A stretch of 42,120 bases of DNA, from assembly GCA_046262315.1 (NCBI GenBank), contig JBHEMZ010000108.1, forward strand, positions 1 to 42,120, written 5' to 3'. Below are positions 24,131-30,472 of the stretch, in pieces. Made by a program: the position numbers and the translations under genes. The stretch is from JACVRM01 sp046262315. GTDB lineage: Bacteria > Actinomycetota > Thermoleophilia > Gaiellales > Gaiellaceae. The notes beneath the pieces are model-generated. The model saw nothing but the letters and a program-made list of their open reading frames with translations. It made no database searches and was not told the origin of the DNA. Position 1 is the first letter of the stretch; each line of letters starts with the position of its first letter.

Positions 24131-24619
24131 GTGACGGACGCGCCTCGCGTCCCGCCGCACCACGATCCCGGCTGCTGGGGCTGCGGCGACGCGCCGGACG
24201 GGATTCGTCTGCCGGAGCCCGACGCGGAGGGCACCGAGCGCTACGAGGCGCGCTTCCGCTTCGACGAGCGCCATCAGGGCGGGCCCGGGCTCGCGCACGG
24301 CGGGCTCGTCGCGGCGGCGCTCGACGAGGCCTGCGGGCTGCTGGCGAGCTGGTACCACTTCCCGGTCGTTACGGCCCGCCTCGTCGTGCGCTTCCGCCTG
24401 CCGGTGCCGATCAACCGTGAGCTGACCGTCCGCAGCGTCCTCGACCGCGCCGAGGGACGCCGCATCTACGTCAGGGGTGAGCTGGCGGACGGTGCCGAGG
24501 TCCTGGCCGACGCGCGAGCGTCGTTCGCGCACGTCCTGCTCGAGCACTTCCTGGGCACGCCCGAGGGGCGCACCGCAGGTGATGCCTGGCGCCGCCGACT
24601 TGCCGAGCCGCCCGCGTAA
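24131..24619 (+). CDS. Hotdog-fold thioesterase (PaaI-like)
   Basis: 162 aa acyl-CoA thioesterase-type hotdog fold: CWGCGDAPDGIRLP at the start, FDERHQGGPGLAHGGLVAAALDEACGLLASWY (HGG...D/E catalytic region), RLVVRFRLPVPINRELTVRSVL and a final RASFAHV strand. The substrate is unknown. Start GTG; no Shine-Dalgarno seen. Confidence 0.85.
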   Translation: MTDAPRVPPHHDPGCWGCGDAPDGIRLPEPDAEGTERYEARFRFDERHQGGPGLAHGGLVAAALDEACGLLASWYHFPVVTARLVVRFRLPVPINRELTVRSVLDRAEGRRIYVRGELADGAEVLADARASFAHVLLEHFLGTPEGRTAGDAWRRRLAEPPA

Positions 24620-24686
24620 GGGCAAGCGGCTCCGCGGGCGGGCGGCCGCCGGCCCGACGCGGCCGCCCAGGCTTCAACCTGTCGTT

Positions 24687-25028
24687 CTAGAGGAGCCCGG
24701 CGTGCCCACGCCGGCGAACGACCGCCGAGGCCGCAGCGCCGAGCACGAGCACGATCGTGACACCAGCGACCAGGCTGCCTGTCGAGTCGTCACCCGCGGC
24801 CACCGCGCGAAGCGCGCCGGGAGAGCCGCCCGGCTCGGACTGCGGTGCAAGGCCGCCTCCGGCGTCGCCCGTCACGGGAGCCGGACCGCTGCCGCCGGCG
24901 GCGACGAGCGCCTTCGGGCCGCCCGCACCGGAATCGGAGAGCTTGTAAGCCTGCGCGGGCGCGGCGAGAAGCGCCGCTCCGAGCATCGCGGCGAAGCAGA
25001 GCATCAGGTATCGGTTCGTTCTCGTCAT
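24687..25028 (-). CDS. Small secreted protein with C-terminal membrane anchor
   Basis: 113 aa. Sec signal peptide (MTRTNRYLMLCFAAMLGAALLAAPAQA), then a Gly/Pro/Ala/Ser-rich low-complexity middle, and a C-terminal hydrophobic helix (LVAGVTIVLVLGAAASAVV) followed by a basic tail RRRGHAGLL. This resembles a wall-associated or sortase-type anchored peptide, but no LPXTG is seen. The start at 25028 is preceded by GAAGGGG. Confidence 0.7.
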   Translation of the reverse strand: MTRTNRYLMLCFAAMLGAALLAAPAQAYKLSDSGAGGPKALVAAGGSGPAPVTGDAGGGLAPQSEPGGSPGALRAVAAGDDSTGSLVAGVTIVLVLGAAASAVVRRRGHAGLL

Positions 25029-25220
25029 GAGGTGGTATCCCCTTCGGCGTCGGTGGGTAGGCACAGGACGCCGGAGCGGTGCCGGCTCTTCCCCGGCGTC
25101 CACCCGATCCGCACGCAGGAGCGACGCGGGCGGGTGGCTGTGTGTCCCGCCGAGGAAAGCTTTGTTTCTGTGCTGGCGGTTGGAAACGGGCGCGCTCCCG
25201 CCAATCCCCGGTGTGGGGGA

Positions 25221-25484
25221 CTACCGGTTGCGCCAGCCGCGGAACGCCTCGAGGAGGGCGTCGCGTGCGGGTGGCTCCACGTCATCCTCGCGCAGGCGCC
25301 CGAGGAGCCGGATGGTGGTGCGTATCTGCTCGAGGTAGGCGTCGCAACCCCGGCACGCCGCGATGTGCGCCTCGAACGCGCGCCGCTCCGCTTCGGGGAG
25401 GCGGTCCTCGAGGTAGTCCGTGACGAGTTCCACGAGCTCGCGGCACGTCAAGTCGCCCCTTGTGATCGTCGGTCCCTGGCTCAT
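25221..25484 (-). CDS. Zinc-finger anti-sigma factor (zf-HC2/ZAS type)
   Basis: 87 aa soluble protein: Cys14 then His40-x3-Cys44-x2-Cys47 (EAHIAACRGCDAYLEQ), the H-x3-C-x2-C zinc site of ZAS anti-sigma factors, and helices to either side. There is no membrane segment, so it acts in the cytoplasm, probably as a redox- or metal-sensitive partner of an ECF sigma. The best candidate is the sigma at 27006-27677, from which it is separated by a glucose dehydrogenase gene of opposite orientation. ATG chosen at 25484; the predicted promoter at 25507-25534 is upstream. Confidence 0.85.
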   Translation of the reverse strand: MSQGPTITRGDLTCRELVELVTDYLEDRLPEAERRAFEAHIAACRGCDAYLEQIRTTIRLLGRLREDDVEPPARDALLEAFRGWRNR

Positions 25485-25506
25485 CGCGCGTGGCTTCCCT
25501 GTCAAA

Positions 25507-25566
25507 CCGTCCCCCAACACCCGGCGCCGTTACGCCCCTGTAACGAACGCCCGACGCCGGGGACGG
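25507..25566. promoter_or_regulatory. Divergent ECF-type promoter pair (anti-sigma / glucose dehydrogenase)
   Basis: Minus: CGTAACG (25534-25528), 13 bases, GGGGACGG (25514-25507), toward the anti-sigma gene. Plus: TGTAACG (25539-25545), 13 bases, GGGGACGG (25559-25566), toward the glucose dehydrogenase. The two -35-like boxes form the inverted repeat CGTTAC-GCCCCT-GTAACG. The same paired motif recurs at 30385-30444 and singly at 29580-29607. Confidence 0.55.
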
Positions 25567-25591
25567 CACGCGGAGCGAACGAGGAGGCCGC

Positions 25592-26743
25592 ATGAAGGCG
25601 ATTGCCGTCCGTCCCGGGGTTCCGAACTCAATGCATCTCGCCGACGTGCCGGAGCCGTCATTCGAGGACGTGCCCGGCGGGCGCGGCGTCCTCGTCGAGG
25701 TCCTGCGCGTCGGCGTCGACGGCACCGACAAGGAAATCAACGCGGGCGAGTACGGGGCCGCACCTCCCGGCGACGACTACCTCGTCACCGGACACGAGAG
25801 TCTCGGGAGGGTGCTCGAAACCGGCCCAAACGTCCGGGCCGGGCTCCTGCCCGGGACGTACGTCGTCGCCACGGTGCGTCGGCCCGGCTCGAGCCCCTAC
25901 GACGCGATCGGCCTTCAGGATATGACCACCGACGACACCTACTACGAGCGCGGCATCAACCTGCTGCACGGGTACCTGGCCGAGCGCTACGTGGAGGACC
26001 ACCGCTACCTCGTGTCGCTGCCGGACACGTTGCGCGAGGTCGGGGTGCTGCTCGAGCCGCTGACCGTCTCCGAGAAGGGCATCCACCAGGCCGAGGAGAT
26101 CCAGCGGCGGCTCAAGATCTGGCGCCCCCACCGCGCGGCCGTGCTCGGCGCGGGCACGATCGGGCTGCTCGCCGTGCTGGCGCTGCGGCTGCGGGGCGTC
26201 GAAGTCGCCTGCTACTCGCGCAGGAAGCCTCCCTACCTGAACAGCGAGCTCGTCGAGGAGCTGGGCTCCGTCTACGTCAGCTCAGAGGACCGGTCCCTCG
26301 CCGACGTGGCGAAGCAGCATGGGCCGTTCGACCTGATTCTCGAGGCAACCGGCTTCAGCCCGCTCGCGTTCGAGGCGGCGGAGGCGCTGGGCAAGAACGG
26401 AGTGCTCGTGCTCGCCAGCGTGACCGGCGGCGAGCGCACGGTGGAGATCCCTGCCGACCGCATCAACCAGGGCTTCGTGCTCGGGAACAAGGTCATGGTC
26501 GGCACCGTCAACGCGTCCCGCGACGACTTCGAGCGTGGCGTGACCGACCTGATCCGAGCCGAGGCGTTCTACCCCGGGTGGCTCTCGCGGCTGCTGACAA
26601 CGCCCGTGGATGGGCTCGAGAACTGGGAGGAGATGCTGCGGCGGCTCACCGAGGACGACGATGCGATCAAGGTCTTCGTCGAGGTGGCAGACCCGGTCGC
26701 CGCGTCGAAGCGAGCCGAGGCGACGGCAGCGATTCGCGCGTAG
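25592..26743 (+). CDS. gdh: Glucose 1-dehydrogenase (medium-chain, archaeal type)
   Basis: 383 aa Zn-dependent MDR enzyme oxidising glucose to gluconolactone. The archaeal GDH signature is clear: MKAIAVRPG, RVGVDGTDKEINAGEYG, LVTGHESLGRV, LLEPLTVSEKGIHQAEE. The zinc ligands correspond to Asp43, His68, Glu69 and Glu155, matching the spacing of Haloferax GDH. The Rossmann segment is VLGAGTIGLLAVLALRLRGV. The structural-zinc loop (about 95-120) has no cysteines, as in halophilic homologues. A GAGGAGG Shine-Dalgarno precedes the ATG, and an ECF-type promoter lies upstream. With the GH15 enzyme it suggests glucose release and oxidation in one regulon. Confidence 0.88.
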   Translation: MKAIAVRPGVPNSMHLADVPEPSFEDVPGGRGVLVEVLRVGVDGTDKEINAGEYGAAPPGDDYLVTGHESLGRVLETGPNVRAGLLPGTYVVATVRRPGSSPYDAIGLQDMTTDDTYYERGINLLHGYLAERYVEDHRYLVSLPDTLREVGVLLEPLTVSEKGIHQAEEIQRRLKIWRPHRAAVLGAGTIGLLAVLALRLRGVEVACYSRRKPPYLNSELVEELGSVYVSSEDRSLADVAKQHGPFDLILEATGFSPLAFEAAEALGKNGVLVLASVTGGERTVEIPADRINQGFVLGNKVMVGTVNASRDDFERGVTDLIRAEAFYPGWLSRLLTTPVDGLENWEEMLRRLTEDDDAIKVFVEVADPVAASKRAEATAAIRA

Positions 26744-26752
26744 GGACAGTCC
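26743..26752 (+). repeat. Dispersed palindrome GGGACAGTCC
   Basis: Starts at the last base of the glucose dehydrogenase stop codon. It belongs to the AGGGACAGTCCCT class also seen at 29729 and 31892. Confidence 0.5.
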
Positions 26753-26880
26753 ACCGCGCGCGTCTCGTCACTGGGATGGTCATTGCGAGCGGCTCGTCAC
26801 GGAGACAGGAGCCTGCCTCGGGACGGCGCCCGCCCATCCCGAGCCTCGGGTGGCGCCGGGGACTGGTCCGCCGCAGCCCC

Positions 26881-26900
26881 GGGGTCTGACCCCCTATATC
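26881..26900 (+). repeat. Dispersed palindrome GGGGTCTGACCCC with TATATC flank
   Basis: Inverted copy of the unit at 8124-8143. The 262-base spacer 26744-27005 is a mosaic of such repeats (also CAGGGACAGTCACCTG at 26983-26998) and holds no gene I can see. Confidence 0.7.
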
Positions 26901-27005
26901 AGGCGCCGGGCGGCATATCTGTGCCAGATCTGCGACGTTTCCTCCACAGCGGGGGTCAGGTACGAGTTCGGCGTGTCGTGCGCAGGGACAGTCACCTGCG
27001 GCAGA

Positions 27006-27677
27006 CTAGGCGCCGTCCGCCTCGCCGAGGTAGGCTTCCAGGGCCTCGCGCACGCGGCTCCGCGCGCGGTGCAGCAGCACGCGCTGGTTCCCCTCGCTCA
27101 GCTCGAGCGCGGCGCAGACCTCCTCGCTCCCCCACCCCTCGACGTCGCGCAGGGAGACCACGGCGCGCTGCGTGGGCGGCAGCCGCTCGATCGCCTCCCG
27201 GATCACCGCCTGCGTCTCCGCACCAAGCAGGCGCTGCTCGGGCGTGGAGTGCCACGGTCGGGGGAGCGCCGCCCAGTGGGCCGGCGAGCGCGGGTGATCG
27301 CGAGAGAGGAATCGCTCGGGCTCGACGGCCGGCTCGTCGCCCACTGCCTCAGCCGCCGCGAGGGTCGAGAACGGCACGTTGCGCGCCTCGCGCACGGCGC
27401 GCGTCTTGGCGCGGTTCGTAAGCACGCGGAAAAGCCAGGTCTTGAGCGTCGAGCGCCCCTCGAAGCGGTCGATCCCGTCGAGCAGCGCCAGCCAGGTCTC
27501 CTGGACGACCTCTTCGGCGACCGCGCGCGTGGAGACGAACAGCAGCGCCACACGCTCAAGCGACGCGCCGTAGCGCTCCACGAGCTCGACGAACGCCGCC
27601 TCGTCGCGCGCCCGCAGCGCGGACACCAGTCGCTGCTCCTCGGGATCGGTGCCCACGTGCTCCGCGGCGCCCGCCAC
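27006..27677 (-). CDS. ECF RNA polymerase sigma factor
   Basis: 223 aa. Sigma region 2: AFVELVERYGASLERVALLFV... VVQETWLALLDGIDRFEGRSTLKTWLFRVLTNRAKTRAVRE. Region 4: AIERLPPTQRAVVSLRDVEGWGSEEVCAALELSEGNQRVLLHRARSRVREAL. These are the standard ECF domains with a linker containing a Pro/His-rich stretch (about 120-150). GTG start with TAGCGT six bases upstream, so its own gene looks housekeeping-driven rather than autoregulated by the GTAACG motif. The likely cognate anti-sigma is at 25221-25484. Confidence 0.95.
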   Translation of the reverse strand: MAGAAEHVGTDPEEQRLVSALRARDEAAFVELVERYGASLERVALLFVSTRAVAEEVVQETWLALLDGIDRFEGRSTLKTWLFRVLTNRAKTRAVREARNVPFSTLAAAEAVGDEPAVEPERFLSRDHPRSPAHWAALPRPWHSTPEQRLLGAETQAVIREAIERLPPTQRAVVSLRDVEGWGSEEVCAALELSEGNQRVLLHRARSRVREALEAYLGEADGA

Positions 27678-27716
27678 GCGGCGACGCTAGCACGGTACAA
27701 GTGAGGCCAGGCGGCG

Positions 27717-29570
27717 TCAGCCCAGGGCGCGGTCGAGGTTGACGGCCGCGCTGATCAGCGCGAGATGCGTGAAGGCCTGCGGGAAGTTGCCGAGCGCCTC
27801 CCCCGTGGGGCCGATCTCCTCGGCATACAGCCCCAGGTGGTTCGCGTAGGTGAGCATCTTCTCGAAGGCGAGCCGCGCCTCGTCCAGGCGCCCCGCGCGC
27901 GCCAGCGCCTCGACGTACCAGAACGAGCAGATCGAGAAGGTCCCCTCCTCCCCCTCGAGCCCGTCCGGCGACGCGCCGACGTTGTAGCGGTAGACGAGGC
28001 TGTCCGCGACGAGCTCCTTGCCGATCGCGTCTAGCGTCGAGAGCCAGCGCGGGTCAGTCGGCGCGATGAACTTCGTCAGCGGCATGAGCAGCACGGAGGC
28101 GTCGAGCACGTCCGAGCCGTAGTGCTGCACGAACGCGCCGCGCTCCTCGTTCCAGCCGCGCTCCATGAGCTGGGTGTAGATGCGGTCGCGCTCGCCCGCC
28201 CAGCGCACAAGGTCGGCCGGCAGGCCGCGCTGGCGCGCCATGCGGATCGCGCGCTCGACGGCCACCCAGCACATGAGCCGGGAGTACGTGAAGTCGTGGC
28301 GGCCGCCGCGCGTCTCCCAGATGCCCTCGTCGGCCTGGTCCCAGTGCTCGCACACCCAGTCGACGAGCCCGCTCACGGCCACCCAGGCGTCGTGGTAGAT
28401 CGGCGTGCCGTGCTTGTTGAAGAGGTAGACGGAGTCGATCAGCTCGCCGTAGATGTCGAGCTGGAGCTGGGCTGCGGCGCCGTTGCCGATGCGCACGGGG
28501 CCCGAGCCGCGGTAGCCCTCCAGGTGCGTGAGCTCCTCCTCGGGGAGCTCGGCGCGGCCGTCGATGCCGTACATGATCTGCAGCGGGCCCTCGCCGCGGC
28601 CCTCCGATTCCCGCACCCGGTCGGTCAGCCAGCGCATGAAGGCGGCGGCCTCCTCGGAGAAGCCGAGCCGCAGGAGGCCGTAGAGGGTGAAAGCAGCGTC
28701 GCGGATCCATGTGTAGCGGTAGTCCCAGTTGCGCCCGCCGCCGAGCTGCTCGGGCAGGCTCGTCGTCGGCGCGGCGACGATCGCGCCGCTCGGGGCGTAG
28801 GTGAGCAGCTTCAGCGTGAGCGCCGAGCGGTTGACCATCTCGCGCCAGCGCCCCTGGTAGCGCGAGCGCGAGATCCAGCGCGACCAGAACGTGACCGTCT
28901 CGTTGAAGTGCTCGCGCACCTCGTGCTCGGAGTACGACGGGCGCTGCTCCCCGCCCTCGAGCGTCTCGAGCACGAAGGAGGCGGTCTCGTCCGTGCCTAG
29001 CGTGAACTCGGCCTGGACGCCGCGCTCGGTGCGCTCGAGCGGCACCTTCGAGTAGAGCCCGAGGCCGTCCAGCGAATCCTCAGGCTCGAAGACGGCGCCC
29101 TGCTCGTCGACCTGTGTGGAGTGCGAGGCTCGGCCGTAGTCGAAGCGGGGCTCGACCTCCACGCGCAGTCGCACCTCGCCGCGGATTCCGAGCACGCGGC
29201 GAACGAGCCGGTGCGAGTGGCGCTCTGCCCGCGTGTGTCCAACCGGCATGAAGTCCAGGATCTCCGCGACGCCTTCCTCCGAGAGGAAGCGCGTGATCAG
29301 GACGTTCGTATCCGGGAAGTAAAGCTGCTTGACGGTGGCCGGGTGGGCGGGCGCGATCCGCCAGTAGCCGCCGCGTTCGCTGTCGAGGATCGAGGCGAAG
29401 ACGCTCGGAGCATCGAAGCGCGGCGTGCAGTACCAGTCGATCGTGCCGTCCGTGCCCACGAGCGCAACCGTGTGCAGGTCGCCGATCACGCCGTGATTCG
29501 CGATCGGCAGGTAGCCGTTGCCGTGCTCGGCGGCGGGCTGGGACTGCGCGGCCGCGCTGGTCTCGGTCAT
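27717..29570 (-). CDS. GH15 glycoside hydrolase (glucoamylase/trehalase type)
   Basis: 617 aa. Layout: N-terminal beta domain (YLPIANHGVIGDLHTVALVGTDGTIDWYCTPRFDAPSVFASILD) and the (alpha/alpha)6 catalytic barrel with TSLPEQLGGGRNWDYRYTWIRDAAFTLYGLLRLG, then SLVYRYNVGASPDGLEGEEGTFSICSFWYVEALARAG (catalytic Glu region near the C-terminus). Actinobacterial members are often alpha,alpha-trehalases; others are glucoamylases. There is no signal peptide, so it is cytoplasmic. It would release glucose for the dehydrogenase 1 kb away. The start follows a predicted ECF promoter (29580-29607) by nine bases. Confidence 0.92.
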   Translation of the reverse strand: MTETSAAAQSQPAAEHGNGYLPIANHGVIGDLHTVALVGTDGTIDWYCTPRFDAPSVFASILDSERGGYWRIAPAHPATVKQLYFPDTNVLITRFLSEEGVAEILDFMPVGHTRAERHSHRLVRRVLGIRGEVRLRVEVEPRFDYGRASHSTQVDEQGAVFEPEDSLDGLGLYSKVPLERTERGVQAEFTLGTDETASFVLETLEGGEQRPSYSEHEVREHFNETVTFWSRWISRSRYQGRWREMVNRSALTLKLLTYAPSGAIVAAPTTSLPEQLGGGRNWDYRYTWIRDAAFTLYGLLRLGFSEEAAAFMRWLTDRVRESEGRGEGPLQIMYGIDGRAELPEEELTHLEGYRGSGPVRIGNGAAAQLQLDIYGELIDSVYLFNKHGTPIYHDAWVAVSGLVDWVCEHWDQADEGIWETRGGRHDFTYSRLMCWVAVERAIRMARQRGLPADLVRWAGERDRIYTQLMERGWNEERGAFVQHYGSDVLDASVLLMPLTKFIAPTDPRWLSTLDAIGKELVADSLVYRYNVGASPDGLEGEEGTFSICSFWYVEALARAGRLDEARLAFEKMLTYANHLGLYAEEIGPTGEALGNFPQAFTHLALISAAVNLDRALG

Positions 29571-29579
29571 ACGCGAGAA

Positions 29580-29607
29580 CCGTCGCGTGGGCGGGCGGGG
29601 CGTTACA
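29580..29607 (-). promoter_or_regulatory. ECF-type promoter for the GH15 gene
   Basis: Minus TGTAACG (29607-29601), 13 bases, CGCGACGG (29587-29580), then nine bases to the ATG. It matches the glucose dehydrogenase promoter spacing and the ACGG end of the second box. Confidence 0.5.
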
Positions 29608-29642
29608 GCGCGCTAGGTCGCGCATCGCCGCGCACCACCGCG

Positions 29643-29677
29643 GGGACTTTCCCGGAGACAGTCCCTGGGAAAGTCCC
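29643..29677. repeat. Inverted repeat GGGACTTTCCC ... GGGAAAGTCCC
   Basis: Two perfect 11-base arms around a 13-base loop that contains AGACAGTCCCT. It is one of the intergenic palindromes in 29571-29763. Confidence 0.7.
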
Positions 29678-29728
29678 GACCAGCTGCCGGCGCGACTTAG
29701 CCACGGCCGTTCACCGAAGCCAGGTCCG

Positions 29729-29741
29729 AGGGACTGTCCCT
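29729..29741 (+). repeat. Dispersed palindrome AGGGACTGTCCCT
   Basis: Same class as CAGGGACAGTCCCTG at 31892-31906. It lies before the cyclase-family gene's 3' end. Confidence 0.6.
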
Positions 29742-29763
29742 GGGAGGTGTCCGTATCGGACGA

Positions 29764-30378
29764 CTATTCCCGCAGCAGCACGGCGCGCGCGGGAGCTCCG
29801 TCGGAGCCCACGATCTTGAGCGGCAGGCAGAGCAGCCGGTAGGCGCCCGGCTCCGCTTCGCGCAGGTCGAGCCCCTCGACGGCGACCACCCCCGCTCCGA
29901 GCAGCACACGGTGAGCGTCGGGGTCTCCGACCGACAGGTAATCGAGTCCGACCAGGCGCACGCCGCGCTCGACGAGCAACTCCGCCCCGTCCGCGGTCAG
30001 GTGCACAGACTCCTCGGCGAAGCGGTCGCTCGCCCAGAGCTCGGAGTTCGGCGTCTTGAAGAGCAGGCGCTTGCCCTCCGGCAGGTCGAGACGCCCGAGC
30101 GCGGCGCGGTCGAGCACTCCGCGCACGCGCGTGGCGTCGACGACATGCGCCGGCCCGACGAGCACCTCGAGCGGCAGGCTCTCGGCTCCCGCGGCCCCGT
30201 CGATGAAGTGCACCGGCGCATCGACGTGCGTGCCGGAGTGGACACCGAAGTCGAGTCGGCTGAGATTAGCGAGGGCGCCCTGGGCGATCGCGCTCACGCG
30301 CTCCAGGCGCACGTCCGGATCGCCCGGGTAGGTGACCATGCCCTCCCTGATCGGCACGGTGACGTCGATCAGCTCCAT
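29764..30378 (-). CDS. Cyclase-family metal hydrolase (kynurenine-formamidase-like)
   Basis: 204 aa. The HxGTHxDxPxH metal motif is complete: HSGTHVDAPVHF (His47, His51, Asp53, His57). Flanking strands MELIDVTVPIREGMVTYPGDPDV and LVGLDYLSVGD (the second part of the site) are typical. Family members include N-formylkynurenine formamidase and polyketide-type cyclases; the substrate is unknown. It is divergent from the flavoprotein gene, with the ECF-type promoter pair between, and only six bases separate the predicted -10 from the ATG. Confidence 0.9.
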   Translation of the reverse strand: MELIDVTVPIREGMVTYPGDPDVRLERVSAIAQGALANLSRLDFGVHSGTHVDAPVHFIDGAAGAESLPLEVLVGPAHVVDATRVRGVLDRAALGRLDLPEGKRLLFKTPNSELWASDRFAEESVHLTADGAELLVERGVRLVGLDYLSVGDPDAHRVLLGAGVVAVEGLDLREAEPGAYRLLCLPLKIVGSDGAPARAVLLRE

Positions 30379-30384
30379 GCCGCC

Positions 30385-30444
30385 TAGTCGCAGGAGGCCC
30401 CGCGTGCGTTACGCCTGTAACGCAGCCGCGCGCGGCGGGGACTG
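30385..30444. promoter_or_regulatory. Divergent ECF-type promoter pair (cyclase / flavoprotein)
   Basis: Minus: CGTAACG (30413-30407), 14 bases, TGCGACTA (30392-30385). Plus: TGTAACG (30416-30422), 14 bases, GGGGACTG (30437-30444). The -35-like boxes again form an inverted repeat (GCGTTAC-GCCT-GTAACGC). Confidence 0.55.
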
Positions 30445-30472
30445 ACTCTCGGCCCCCGACGGAAGGACGCGC

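Noticed and set aside
25029..25220. c-di-GMP-type riboswitch between the anti-sigma and small secreted protein genes
   Set aside because: A few short pieces (AGCACAG, CAAAGC) resemble the motif, but order and pairing do not match.
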